This document shows positions 18,584 to 26,770 of a stretch of 33,286 bases of DNA, in pieces. Position 1 is the stretch's first letter, and every line of letters starts with the position of its first letter. The DNA is from Bacteroidales bacterium (GTDB taxonomy: Bacteria > Bacteroidota > Bacteroidia > Bacteroidales > UBA10428). The stretch covers positions 1 through 33,286 of the forward strand of contig JAFGKY010000168.1 in NCBI GenBank assembly GCA_016928305.1, given 5' to 3'. The position numbers and the translations under genes are program-made. The notes under the pieces are model-generated. The model searched no databases and was not told where the DNA came from. It saw only the letters and a list, made by a program, of their open reading frames with translations.

Positions 18584-19228
18584 ATGAAAATTAATAAACC
18601 ACTGAAGAAATATATATCAGCATTCATTATTCTGGTCGGATTTTTTAATTCAGGAATGGCACAGAGGAACGGAAGTGAGAAAGGACTAAAAAATATGGTC
18701 TGGGAAATGCAGGTACACAGTATTTCTGTATCCTGCGACCTGGATAAAAAAGAAATTTCAAAGCTGACCAACGCCTATCTGAAAGTGAGACAGGATGTTG
18801 AGAAACAAAACAAACAGATTAATCAGAAGACTGATCCAGATGCCTATGTAGCAAATACCATAAAAAATGAAAATGAGGGACGAGAACAAATTAAAAAAAA
18901 TATTGATAAAATTCTGGAAGGTGAACAGGCGGAAGAAGCACTGTTATTACTTGGGAGCTTTAACTCCCGATGGGATACCTATCAAAAAATACTTCTTGAT
19001 TTCAATCTTGAAAAAGAGCAGCTTGAAGCTTCTTCAAAGTCATTGGCCGAATATATGAAAGTGTATTTAAAGGAGAGGAAACTGGCTGAAGAAGAAGGAG
19101 AAAGATTTTCGGGACGTATAGCGACTGAATTAAAGAATAATCTTGATAAATCGCTTTCTTCTATCTTAAGTCAGGAACAAATGGATGAGTGGATTTCGGC
19201 CACAAAATTTAAAAAGAAAAATGGCTAA
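18584..19228 (+). CDS. Exported coiled-coil protein of unknown function
   Basis: I do not recognise this 214-residue protein. It starts with a signal peptide (cleavage likely after SGMAQ). The rest is highly charged and mostly helical: long Lys/Glu/Gln-rich stretches at about 60-130 and 140-200 look like coiled coil. The C-terminus contains ILSQEQMDEW, which recalls the small periplasmic Spy/LTXXQ-type helical proteins only loosely. A 193-base gap precedes it, longer than its neighbours' gaps, so it may have its own promoter. It ends 30 bases before the oxidoreductase gene. It could be a chaperone or an adaptor for the exported enzymes; no direct support. Confidence 0.7.
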   Translation: MKINKPLKKYISAFIILVGFFNSGMAQRNGSEKGLKNMVWEMQVHSISVSCDLDKKEISKLTNAYLKVRQDVEKQNKQINQKTDPDAYVANTIKNENEGREQIKKNIDKILEGEQAEEALLLLGSFNSRWDTYQKILLDFNLEKEQLEASSKSLAEYMKVYLKERKLAEEEGERFSGRIATELKNNLDKSLSSILSQEQMDEWISATKFKKKNG

Positions 19229-19258
19229 GTGAGATAATTTATTTATGATGATTCGATA

Positions 19259-20440
19259 ATGGAAAGAAAAGTTTTACATGCAGGAATTATCGGTTCTGGA
19301 TTTGCTGCCCGGTTTCATTTCGAAGCTTTGCGTCGTGTATTCAGTACAAAAATAGAAATTGTCGGAGCCTATTCAAAAAGCCCTGAGGAGTTAAAAGAAT
19401 TCACCAGAGCAAGAGGGATCGGACTTTTTAACAGCATGGAAGAATTGATTGAAAAGTGCGATGTCCTGCATGTATGTACCCCTCCTGTAACACACGAGCC
19501 GATTGCTGTAGCTGTATTAAAAGAAAACAGGTACGTCATTATTGAAAAACCGTTTACAGGTTATTTCGGTGATGGCAGTAAAGCGTTTAACGGAGATACT
19601 TTTTCACGGAAAGAAGGATTAAACAAAGCGGTTGAAAGTATTAGAAGAATGCTCGATGCTGAAAAAGAAAGCAAAGGTTCTATCATGTATGCCGAAAACT
19701 GGGTATATGCTCCAGCCATCCAGAAAGAGCGAGAGGTCATAGAAAAAACCGGTGCACAAATTCTCTGGATCCAGGCACAACAATCCCATTCTGGTTCCCA
19801 TTCCCTGGATTACGGGAAATGGAGGCTAGCCGGTGGTGGTTCTCTAATGGGTAAAGGGGTGCATCCCTTATCAGCGGCTATTTATTTGAAGCATGCGGAG
19901 GGGATCACTCGGAATGGAAAACCTATTCATCCAAAAACAATCTCAGCACGGGTTCATGCCATAACGCGTATGCCGGGATTTCAAAATCAGGGGCATTTGA
20001 AAGATACATATACCGATGTTGAGGATTATGCCACTACGCATATTGTTTTTGAAGACGGCACCATTGCGGATATAACTGCAAGCGAACTGCTTCATGGCGG
20101 TGTAAAAAATTACCTTGAGGTGCATGCCAATAACCACCGGACCATATGCAATATTACACCAAACAATGCCATGCAGACGTATAATCCGGTAGATGAGAAT
20201 TTCAAGGATATATACGTCGTTGAAAAAACAGGAACCAAACAGGGATGGTCATATATTTCACCGGATGAAGCATGGTTCAACGGTTATCAGCACGAAATGG
20301 ATGCATTTTATCATTCAGTAGCCACCGGAACCCCTGTTGACAGCAACAGCAGCCTGGCAGCAGACGTAATTGCAACAATTTATGCAGGTTATGTTTCAGC
20401 CGAACAAAAAGGTGCAGAGACTAACATAACAGTCTTTTAA
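19259..20440 (+). CDS. Gfo/Idh/MocA-family NAD(P)-dependent oxidoreductase
   Basis: 393 residues without a signal peptide, so cytoplasmic. The N-terminal Rossmann fold has GIIGSGFAARFH (residues about 9-20). The conserved EKPF motif is at Glu96-Lys97-Pro98, and the C-terminal alpha/beta domain carries GKGVHPLSA with His202. The family oxidises or reduces sugar hydroxyls; members next to DUF1080 and TIM-barrel genes often act as glycoside 3-dehydrogenases. It lies at the end of the long susC operon. That it makes or reduces the 3-keto intermediate of this pathway is inference; its localisation differs from that of the exported partner enzymes. Confidence 0.92.
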   Translation: MERKVLHAGIIGSGFAARFHFEALRRVFSTKIEIVGAYSKSPEELKEFTRARGIGLFNSMEELIEKCDVLHVCTPPVTHEPIAVAVLKENRYVIIEKPFTGYFGDGSKAFNGDTFSRKEGLNKAVESIRRMLDAEKESKGSIMYAENWVYAPAIQKEREVIEKTGAQILWIQAQQSHSGSHSLDYGKWRLAGGGSLMGKGVHPLSAAIYLKHAEGITRNGKPIHPKTISARVHAITRMPGFQNQGHLKDTYTDVEDYATTHIVFEDGTIADITASELLHGGVKNYLEVHANNHRTICNITPNNAMQTYNPVDENFKDIYVVEKTGTKQGWSYISPDEAWFNGYQHEMDAFYHSVATGTPVDSNSSLAADVIATIYAGYVSAEQKGAETNITVF

Positions 20441-20528
20441 ATTAATGGAAATCAGAAGTGATTAATAACATTACAAATAAACCTTGATGAAAAATTGAAT
20501 TTTGTTTTAACCTTTAATTATTACTATT

Positions 20529-22352
20529 ATGAAAAAAATTTACTTATTGTTAATTGTTCTCCTGGCAGGAAGTCTTTCTTACGGGCAAACTCTGATTGTC
20601 GGTCAGGATTTTGACAGTGATGCTTCCTGGGCCTTTACACCTGACCCACAACCTTACAACGAGGATGGAGGTAAAGACGTATGGGATACCGTCTCTACCC
20701 TGGGAACCTCTAATAATGGACTGGATTCAGCTCAAAATGGCGTTTATTTCTGGGGAATGCGTGATCTTGATAATCCCTATATTGAAACTTCTCCAGATTC
20801 CGTACCTCCCGGACTTGGATTAACCAATCCTTATAATCATACTCTGGTTTTTGATAAGGTATCTGTTACCGGAAGAACCAGTGTCGAGGTTTCTTTTTAT
20901 TACAATGCCTACTCTCTGAATGACGGTTATTTGAAAGCTGAATTTTTCTATGATAACGTTAGCCAGGGAGAAGAAATTATTTTTAGTGATGTCAGCGGCA
21001 CAGCAACTGACGGGGGTTGGGTAAGATATTCAAAAGGTATTCCCGATGGAACAGATACATTGGGTATGACTATACATGCCTATAATAACCAGGATTATCT
21101 TGCACTAGATAATATTAAACTTGAAGGCGGAGTCGCACCATCCTGTGAATTAGTCATTGGAACAAAGACTGCTGTTTGTGATGCAGTAACTGAAGGAACT
21201 GACACCTATACGGCAACCATTGATTACACAGGCGGAGGTTCTGAAACATTTTCAGTCACATCCACAGGTGGCACTGTTGGAGGAGATGATCCATCATCGG
21301 TGGCAGCAGGTTCAATTATTATATCCGGGGTTGAGGAAGGAACCGATATCACCGTAACCATTTCAAGTACATTATGTAATGAAGAAGTAACCATCACAGC
21401 CCCAACATGTATTCCGGAGGTTCCCCTTCCTAAGTTTCCAATTGTCGAACATTTTGATTACACTGAAGGAACATCTCTTCTGGATGCGGACTGGTGGTCC
21501 ATTGCTGATTCTGGGGATTCAGTGAAAGTTGCAGCAGGTAACCTGTCTTATCCTTTTCTGGAAGCTTCTTCCGGTAACTCGGTTACTTTCGTTGGAGAGG
21601 GAAGTGAAGCAGAATTGAATTTTGACACGGTTACTGCCGGGAAGGTATACTTTTCATTTATTTTCAAAGTTACCGATATGACCAACTGGACGAAAGGAGG
21701 ATATTTTGCTGTTCTGGGTGAATTCGATGCTCGACTTAATATTCAACCCATTGGAAATCAATTTGGAATCGGTATTGCAAAGAAAAATAGTCTGGAAACC
21801 GTGATATGGTTGCTAGATGGGGAAGACTCGGTAAAATTTGACTTAAATAGTGAAATCTTTGTTGTTATGAATTATGATGTGGAAGCGGGCACTTCCGACG
21901 TATGGATTAATCCGGCCGAAGCAGAAATGGGAATCGAAACCGCACCAGATTATGATATCCGGTTGCCGGATGGCAATATTGTTGGCATAAGTAAATTCAT
22001 GATCCGCCAGGATTCTGATGAAGAGACACCAACAATTGCGATGGATGAAGTCCGCGTTGGATCATCCTGGTCATCAGTTACACCAAAAGGTGAAAGCAAT
22101 TTTATACCAGAATTGAAAAACTCTGGGTTTACAGTTTACCCCAATCCGGTTTCTGACGGATATTTCTCAATTCAAACTCAATCCAATTCAGATAAGAATT
22201 TGAAAGTTTATGACGTGGTAGGAAAACAGGTTTTTGAAAAAATCATACAGGCCAATCAAAGAGTTGATGTAAGCAGCTTAAAAACAGGCATGTATTTTAT
22301 TTCTATCGAAGAAGATGGTCAGACTTTGACCGGCAAACTGATTATTAAATAG
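20529..22352 (+). CDS. T9SS-sorted multidomain beta-sandwich protein
   Basis: 607-residue secreted protein. The signal peptide ends near LSYGQT. Residues about 22-200 look like a jelly-roll domain (TLIVGQDFDSDASW..LALDNIKLEGG), followed by a short Cys-containing domain (about 205-295, SCELVIGTKTAVCDAV..EVTITAPTC) and a second jelly-roll or LamG-like domain (about 300-515, YFSFIFKVTDMTNW, GISKFMIRQD, IAMDEVRVG). The C-terminus is a type A T9SS sorting domain (FTVYPNPVSDGYFSI..GKQVFEK..LKTGMYFISI..LIIK). It has no catalytic motif that I know. It is likely a surface or secreted glycan-binding protein. It follows the oxidoreductase by 88 bases and ends at a strong terminator. Confidence 0.82.
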   Translation: MKKIYLLLIVLLAGSLSYGQTLIVGQDFDSDASWAFTPDPQPYNEDGGKDVWDTVSTLGTSNNGLDSAQNGVYFWGMRDLDNPYIETSPDSVPPGLGLTNPYNHTLVFDKVSVTGRTSVEVSFYYNAYSLNDGYLKAEFFYDNVSQGEEIIFSDVSGTATDGGWVRYSKGIPDGTDTLGMTIHAYNNQDYLALDNIKLEGGVAPSCELVIGTKTAVCDAVTEGTDTYTATIDYTGGGSETFSVTSTGGTVGGDDPSSVAAGSIIISGVEEGTDITVTISSTLCNEEVTITAPTCIPEVPLPKFPIVEHFDYTEGTSLLDADWWSIADSGDSVKVAAGNLSYPFLEASSGNSVTFVGEGSEAELNFDTVTAGKVYFSFIFKVTDMTNWTKGGYFAVLGEFDARLNIQPIGNQFGIGIAKKNSLETVIWLLDGEDSVKFDLNSEIFVVMNYDVEAGTSDVWINPAEAEMGIETAPDYDIRLPDGNIVGISKFMIRQDSDEETPTIAMDEVRVGSSWSSVTPKGESNFIPELKNSGFTVYPNPVSDGYFSIQTQSNSDKNLKVYDVVGKQVFEKIIQANQRVDVSSLKTGMYFISIEEDGQTLTGKLIIK

Positions 22353-22377
22353 CATTTTACAGGGATTATTTCGATAA

Positions 22378-22411
22378 AAAAGGGGCTTCCCCAATAAGGG
22401 AGGCCCCTTTC
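22378..22411 (+). terminator. Rho-independent-type terminator hairpin
   Basis: AAGGGGCTTCCC (22380-22391) pairs with GGGAGGCCCCTT (22398-22409) with a single G-T wobble around a six-base loop, about 12 base pairs. A run of A precedes it and only a short TTT follows. It lies 25 bases after the T9SS protein stop and probably ends the long transcript. Because the A run is on the left, it may work on both strands. Confidence 0.85.
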
Positions 22412-22609
22412 AGGTAAATCAGTTATATGTAGTTATTTCTATCTCCGCTATCGGTCCGAAAGTATCTTTTTCAGGAACTGATATCAAACAGGAAACAATT
22501 GGAAAAGAAGGAGCAATAGGATCTTAAAGGTTGGTTATTCCTGGCAGTGATCCCTGCATGTCAATGGAACAAATTATGATGTAGCTCATAAACCAAAAAA
22601 CACTGAAGA

Positions 22610-24073
22610 ATGGAAAATCAGGAGAAGATTGTAAAAGGGATGCCAATGTTTGCACCGGGCGACCCGGAAATCCTCGAAAAGGAAGTTAAAGAATTAAGGG
22701 AACTGCAGCATAAGAATTGGAGGGCAAGATTAAGGTGGTATTTTTCCAAATCGGGACCAGGATGGATGCAGAGTGCCATGACCCTTGGCGGGGGAAGTGC
22801 CATGGCCTCTTTATTTGCAGGCGCATACCTGCAGTATAAGATTCTCTGGGTTCAGCCCCTTGCTATGCTACTGGGTATCATCATGCTTTCAGCCCTGGCC
22901 TACCAGACCCTTACGACACAAACGAGGCCATTCTATGCTATGAAAAAGTTTTTGCATCCCGGCCTGGCATGGGCATGGGCTATTTGTACACTCCTGGCAA
23001 CATTGATCTGGCATTTCCCACAATATGCCCTTGCTGCAGGAATGGCCGATGACATCATAAAAGCGCTTACTGGTGTAACTTATGAGTCGGAAACTACACA
23101 AACAATCGTACTCCTCGCACTGGGATTGGTTTTTCTGGGCATCGGCATCAGTATCAGCTGGAATTATGGAAATGGCCGTAAGGGAATTAAAATATTTGAA
23201 AACATCATTAAATCAATCATCTGGTTCATTATCTTCGCCTTCGCCACAGTCGTTATTATGAGCAGCCTATCAGAGAAAGGGCTGGAATGGTCAAAGGTAT
23301 TTGCAGGTTACCTGCCGTTCTCCATTTCCCATGGCCATTTTACCTGGAACATCCCAACGGACAGGACAGGAATCTCGATTTTAATTGCAGGATTCAGTGC
23401 AGCTGTGGGTATTAATATGACTTTCCTTTTCGGATATTCTTTCCTGGCCAAGGGTTGGGGGAAGGAATACAAGGGGCTGGCCGGTTTTGACCTGATCACA
23501 GGCATGCTAATTCCATACACGCTTGCCACATCCCTCATGGTAATAGCGGCAGGCACTACAATTTATGGTACCGGCACAATTGCTGAAGGATCAACAAATA
23601 TCTCGCCTATCGAGGCAGCCGGGATGCTTGAGGCGGCCGGAATCCCAGCCCTCTTTTCCCGGTTGATTTTTGGATTGGGGATCATAGGGATGGCCATTAA
23701 TGCAATCATCCTGCACATGCTTGTATCAGGATTTGCGGTTTGCGAAATCTTCGGAATAGAACCAAGGGGATGGAAGTATAAGCTCGCCACACTGATTCCG
23801 GCCCCCGGTTTCCTTGGGGTAATACTCTGGAGCAAGATTGGAACATGGATCGCCATCCCCACATCCGCTATCAGTCTGATCATGCTTCCCATTGCCTATA
23901 TCGGGTTTTTCCTTTTAAACAATAGTAAGAAGTACCTCGGAGAGGATAAACCGAAAGGTAGAAGGGCATTCTGGTGGAACCTGGGAATGCTGGTAGCCAT
24001 CATCGTAACATTCGCAAGTGTAATCTACTTTATTATTACAGTGGTACCCGGATATTTTCAAAAAGTTATTTAA
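22610..24073 (+). CDS. NRAMP-like membrane transporter, divergent
   Basis: 487-residue integral membrane protein with about 11-12 hydrophobic segments. It shares the NRAMP fold features I recognise: SGPGWMQSA at about 48-56 (GPG before the first helix), ILWVQPLAMLLG and a later NxxxLFGYSFLAKGWG segment. The metal-binding residues are not there: the DPGN motif of helix 1 appears as LGGGSA (59-64) and the MPH of helix 6 as INMT (268-271). I therefore doubt a Mn/Fe role. Similar proteins often sit beside carbohydrate enzymes, and an unmetalled substrate such as a sugar derivative is possible. It starts a new transcript after the terminator and ends eight bases before the TIM-barrel gene. Confidence 0.78.
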   Translation: MENQEKIVKGMPMFAPGDPEILEKEVKELRELQHKNWRARLRWYFSKSGPGWMQSAMTLGGGSAMASLFAGAYLQYKILWVQPLAMLLGIIMLSALAYQTLTTQTRPFYAMKKFLHPGLAWAWAICTLLATLIWHFPQYALAAGMADDIIKALTGVTYESETTQTIVLLALGLVFLGIGISISWNYGNGRKGIKIFENIIKSIIWFIIFAFATVVIMSSLSEKGLEWSKVFAGYLPFSISHGHFTWNIPTDRTGISILIAGFSAAVGINMTFLFGYSFLAKGWGKEYKGLAGFDLITGMLIPYTLATSLMVIAAGTTIYGTGTIAEGSTNISPIEAAGMLEAAGIPALFSRLIFGLGIIGMAINAIILHMLVSGFAVCEIFGIEPRGWKYKLATLIPAPGFLGVILWSKIGTWIAIPTSAISLIMLPIAYIGFFLLNNSKKYLGEDKPKGRRAFWWNLGMLVAIIVTFASVIYFIITVVPGYFQKVI

Positions 24074-24081
24074 TTCATATC

Positions 24082-24927
24082 ATGATAAAATTCAGTGCGT
24101 TTGCAGATGAGGTAGCAACAGATTTTGAAGAACAATTGAAATTCCTGGCTTCTGAGAAAGTACAATTCATTGAGATCAGGTTTGTAGACAGAAAGAATAT
24201 CATGGACCTCAATGAAAAGGAGCTGCTGCGGGTAAAAGAATTGCTTAAGAAATACCTGATCAGGGTAAGTGCAATTGGATCCCCAGTTGGGAAGGTAAGT
24301 CTTGAAGTTCCCAATTCCGAACATCTTGAAACTTTCAGACATGCCTTTTACCTGGCAAAATATTTTGAAACAAAATTTATCCGTGTCTTCAGCTATTATG
24401 CGCCTGATGGCGAAAATATAGACGATTACAGGGATGAAGTGATCCACAGGATGAAAGAGAAAGTGAGAATACTTAACGGCTCTGGGATCATGATGGTGCA
24501 TGAGAATGAGTCGCATATTTTCGGTCACAGTGCAACCAATTGTGTTGACCTGGCTAAGGGTGTTAACTCGATGAATTTTAAGTTAGTCTATGATCCGGCA
24601 AATTTTGTATGGGGTGAAGATATTGCCAATAATATGGAGGTGTGCTGGCCGCAAATGAAACCGTATGTGGTTCACATACATATCAAAGACTGGAAAGTTG
24701 GAAGCAGGGAGGTTGGCAGTATGCCAGGTAAGGGAGATGGCCAGATACCGGAGTTGTTGAAAGAACTTAAAAATATGAATTATAAAGGATTCCTGACAAT
24801 GGAACCACATTTGAAATCAGGTGGGCAGTTCGGTGGTGATACCGGGCCTGAACTCTTCAGTGAAGCAATGGCGTCAACAAGGAAACTTTGTGATGATGCT
24901 GGACTTGGTTACAAATTAAAAATTTAA
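24082..24927 (+). CDS. Cytoplasmic xylose-isomerase-like TIM barrel (sugar phosphate isomerase/epimerase)
   Basis: 281 residues, no signal peptide. The ATG at 24082 is chosen because it gives the normal family N-terminus (MIKFSAFADEV) and lies eight bases after the transporter stop; the longer upstream frame overlaps that gene. The family metal ligands are all present: Glu141 in MVHENES, Asp171 in VYDPANF, His198/His200 in VHIHIKD and Glu241 in TMEPHL. The tail (GKGDGQIPELL) fits the IolE/hydroxypyruvate isomerase-like group. It probably isomerises or epimerises the imported sugar or keto-sugar in the cytoplasm. It is cotranscribed with the NRAMP-like transporter. Confidence 0.9.
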   Translation: MIKFSAFADEVATDFEEQLKFLASEKVQFIEIRFVDRKNIMDLNEKELLRVKELLKKYLIRVSAIGSPVGKVSLEVPNSEHLETFRHAFYLAKYFETKFIRVFSYYAPDGENIDDYRDEVIHRMKEKVRILNGSGIMMVHENESHIFGHSATNCVDLAKGVNSMNFKLVYDPANFVWGEDIANNMEVCWPQMKPYVVHIHIKDWKVGSREVGSMPGKGDGQIPELLKELKNMNYKGFLTMEPHLKSGGQFGGDTGPELFSEAMASTRKLCDDAGLGYKLKI

Positions 24928-24969
24928 CTTCTTTGCCATAATAGTTATAAATAATAAGGGACAGGAAAT

Positions 24970-26385
24970 ATGAAGAGAAGATCCGTCAGTAACATGAAAA
25001 TAGCAAATGCTATTCTCATGACATACCTTCTGGCATATGCTTATCCAGTATTATCGCAGTCCGTAGTGTATGTTGAGCCGGGATCTGGAACGCTTGAAGC
25101 AGCCATTCAGTCTGCAGTGCCTGGTGACACCCTTGAGTTAACTTCCGGGGGGGTATACACCCTTTCTGCGGATGTCTCTTCATTCGGAAATATCGGCATG
25201 CCTCTTACCATCACTGTTGAAAATGGAGCATCTGAAAGGGCCGTTTTGCAGTTGGGACCCGATGCCTCTCTCACAAAAAAATATTATTTCTTCAATATCA
25301 ATGATAGTGCAGCGTTGACGTTACGTGGTCTGGAAATACACGGACTTCTGAATGATAGTCCAGTGGCAGCCAGCATGCTGGTTTTTGATTGCCGGCCGGA
25401 TCCATCAACTGCCAGGATAGGGAACTTCAGGCTCGAAGATTGCATATTTCATGATTTTACAGATTATATCGTTCATGGCATGAAGGACAGTTATGCGAGG
25501 GGTGCCATTCAGGATACAGTCTTCATTAATAATGTTACCGTTTATCATGCCAAACACTTCCTTCAGTATAAACATGTCTCACTGCATCACCTCGAAATGA
25601 CTAACACAACCGTTTATGGCCTGCAGGGTATGGCACTGAAAATCGGGAAGATTGGTTACCGGACCGTAGCAGGTGTAACAGATCCGACGATCACCCCGAC
25701 AGGATTTATTGACCACTGCACGCTGGATGACCTCGGGGATATTCATGGTCATATACAGGTCGATGACGCCTATCACCTTCTGACTATCTCAAACTGTATC
25801 ATCTCACACCAACAGCAATATGACCAGCCACCCGTATATTTTACCGGGCCGGCCGTTAACCCGGCTGTAAGCATTCAGAATACTGGGTTCTGGGAGGTTG
25901 GCCCACCCAATGCGGAGGTTGGAGGTGAAGACTGGATCGGATATGAATTTTCGGATACCACATATAAAGATCCGAGATACCTGGGTGCGCCTGGCGGAGA
26001 TTTTTCCTTGCCGGATAATTCCATTTACCTGTCATGGTCCTCAGAAAACGGTCAGATCGGGGACACGAACTGGGGTACCTACGTGGCAACCGGATTATCC
26101 GGGGACAGAATCTCCGGAGAGCAGGAATTGCAGATCCTTCAAACCTACCCGAATCCTTTCTGCAATGAAACAACTATTCAGTACCTCTTAACAAAAAAGG
26201 AAATGGTTTCTATAAAAATATATGCCGCTTCAGGCAAGGAAATTATCACTCTTGAAAATACAGTGAGAGATTCGGGAATCCATATTAAAACCTGGTATGC
26301 TAAGGAATGTGAGGCCGGAATTTACTTTTGTATAATGGAGGCAGGAGAGACATCCGGAGTAAAGAAACTGATACTGATAAAATAG
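24970..26385 (+). CDS. T9SS-sorted right-handed beta-helix protein (lyase-like)
   Basis: 471 residues; signal peptide ending near YPVLSQS. The ATG at 24970 is used, with an internal ATG at 24994 as alternative. The body (about 30-385) shows a beta-helix pattern seen in pectate-lyase-fold and chondroitinase B-like proteins: GTLEAAIQSAVPGDTLEL, ALTLRGLEIHG, FRLEDCIFHDF, VHLAVH-like strand turns and IDHCTLDDL, ISNCIISH. It resembles the DUF4957/DUF5123 group that I recall in Bacteroidota PULs. The C-terminus is a T9SS type A sorting domain (LQTYPNPFCNETTI..SGKEIITL..AGIYFCIM..KLILIK). Catalytic residues cannot be assigned, so lyase or glycan binding are both possible. Confidence 0.78.
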   Translation: MKRRSVSNMKIANAILMTYLLAYAYPVLSQSVVYVEPGSGTLEAAIQSAVPGDTLELTSGGVYTLSADVSSFGNIGMPLTITVENGASERAVLQLGPDASLTKKYYFFNINDSAALTLRGLEIHGLLNDSPVAASMLVFDCRPDPSTARIGNFRLEDCIFHDFTDYIVHGMKDSYARGAIQDTVFINNVTVYHAKHFLQYKHVSLHHLEMTNTTVYGLQGMALKIGKIGYRTVAGVTDPTITPTGFIDHCTLDDLGDIHGHIQVDDAYHLLTISNCIISHQQQYDQPPVYFTGPAVNPAVSIQNTGFWEVGPPNAEVGGEDWIGYEFSDTTYKDPRYLGAPGGDFSLPDNSIYLSWSSENGQIGDTNWGTYVATGLSGDRISGEQELQILQTYPNPFCNETTIQYLLTKKEMVSIKIYAASGKEIITLENTVRDSGIHIKTWYAKECEAGIYFCIMEAGETSGVKKLILIK

Positions 26386-26599
26386 AATCCATTTCCCGGC
26401 ATTAAATTCAGATCGATTCCAGATAAGAAAATGGAATTTCAGCAAAATCCGGCTGAATGCAAATTTGAGTCAAAAAATTCCCATTTTTTCTTGCATCCTT
26501 TCTTTCAATCCCTTTGATTTATCTATGTCGATCTTCGACAGGGAAAAAGCATAAAGACAGTAAAAAAAATTCATCTTTTACCATGTAATAACAGTAATT
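26386..26599 (+). other. Intergenic region before the GIN remnant
   Basis: These 214 bases contain no gene. A short hairpin, TGTCGA-TCT-TCGACA, lies at 26526-26540. No clear promoter box was found. Confidence 0.4.
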
Positions 26600-26770
26600 A
26601 TGAAACAGGGTATTCTCTTTACCGGCATTTTATTCCTGTCCGTCATGACGGGTTGCAACAAAGATAACCTGACGGTTACAGGCAGCGGAAATATCAGGAT
26701 AAAAGAAACAACTATAAATTCCCTGGCACTAAAAAATCATGATTTATTCCACCACTATTTAAAGATTTAG
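26600..26770 (+). pseudogene. 5' part of a GIN-domain (DUF2807) lipoprotein gene
   Basis: The frame from ATG 26600 to TAG 26768-26770 encodes 56 residues. It begins as a lipoprotein (hydrophobic segment then TGCNKD, Cys19) and continues with LTVTGSGNIRIKE, the start of the head GIN domain, in which GSGN repeats are diagnostic. Family members run for more than 200 residues, so this is a fragment. After about residue 38 the sequence stops looking like the family. The stop codon of the convergent minus-strand gene (26712-26714) lies inside this frame. A matching 3' part is found at 32867-33049. I read it as a truncated gene; a small intact lipoprotein is less likely. Confidence 0.7.

Noticed and set aside
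23974..24081. Upstream extension of the cytoplasmic TIM-barrel frame
   Set aside because: It overlaps the transporter's 3' end, and the family's normal N-terminus begins at the ATG at 24082.
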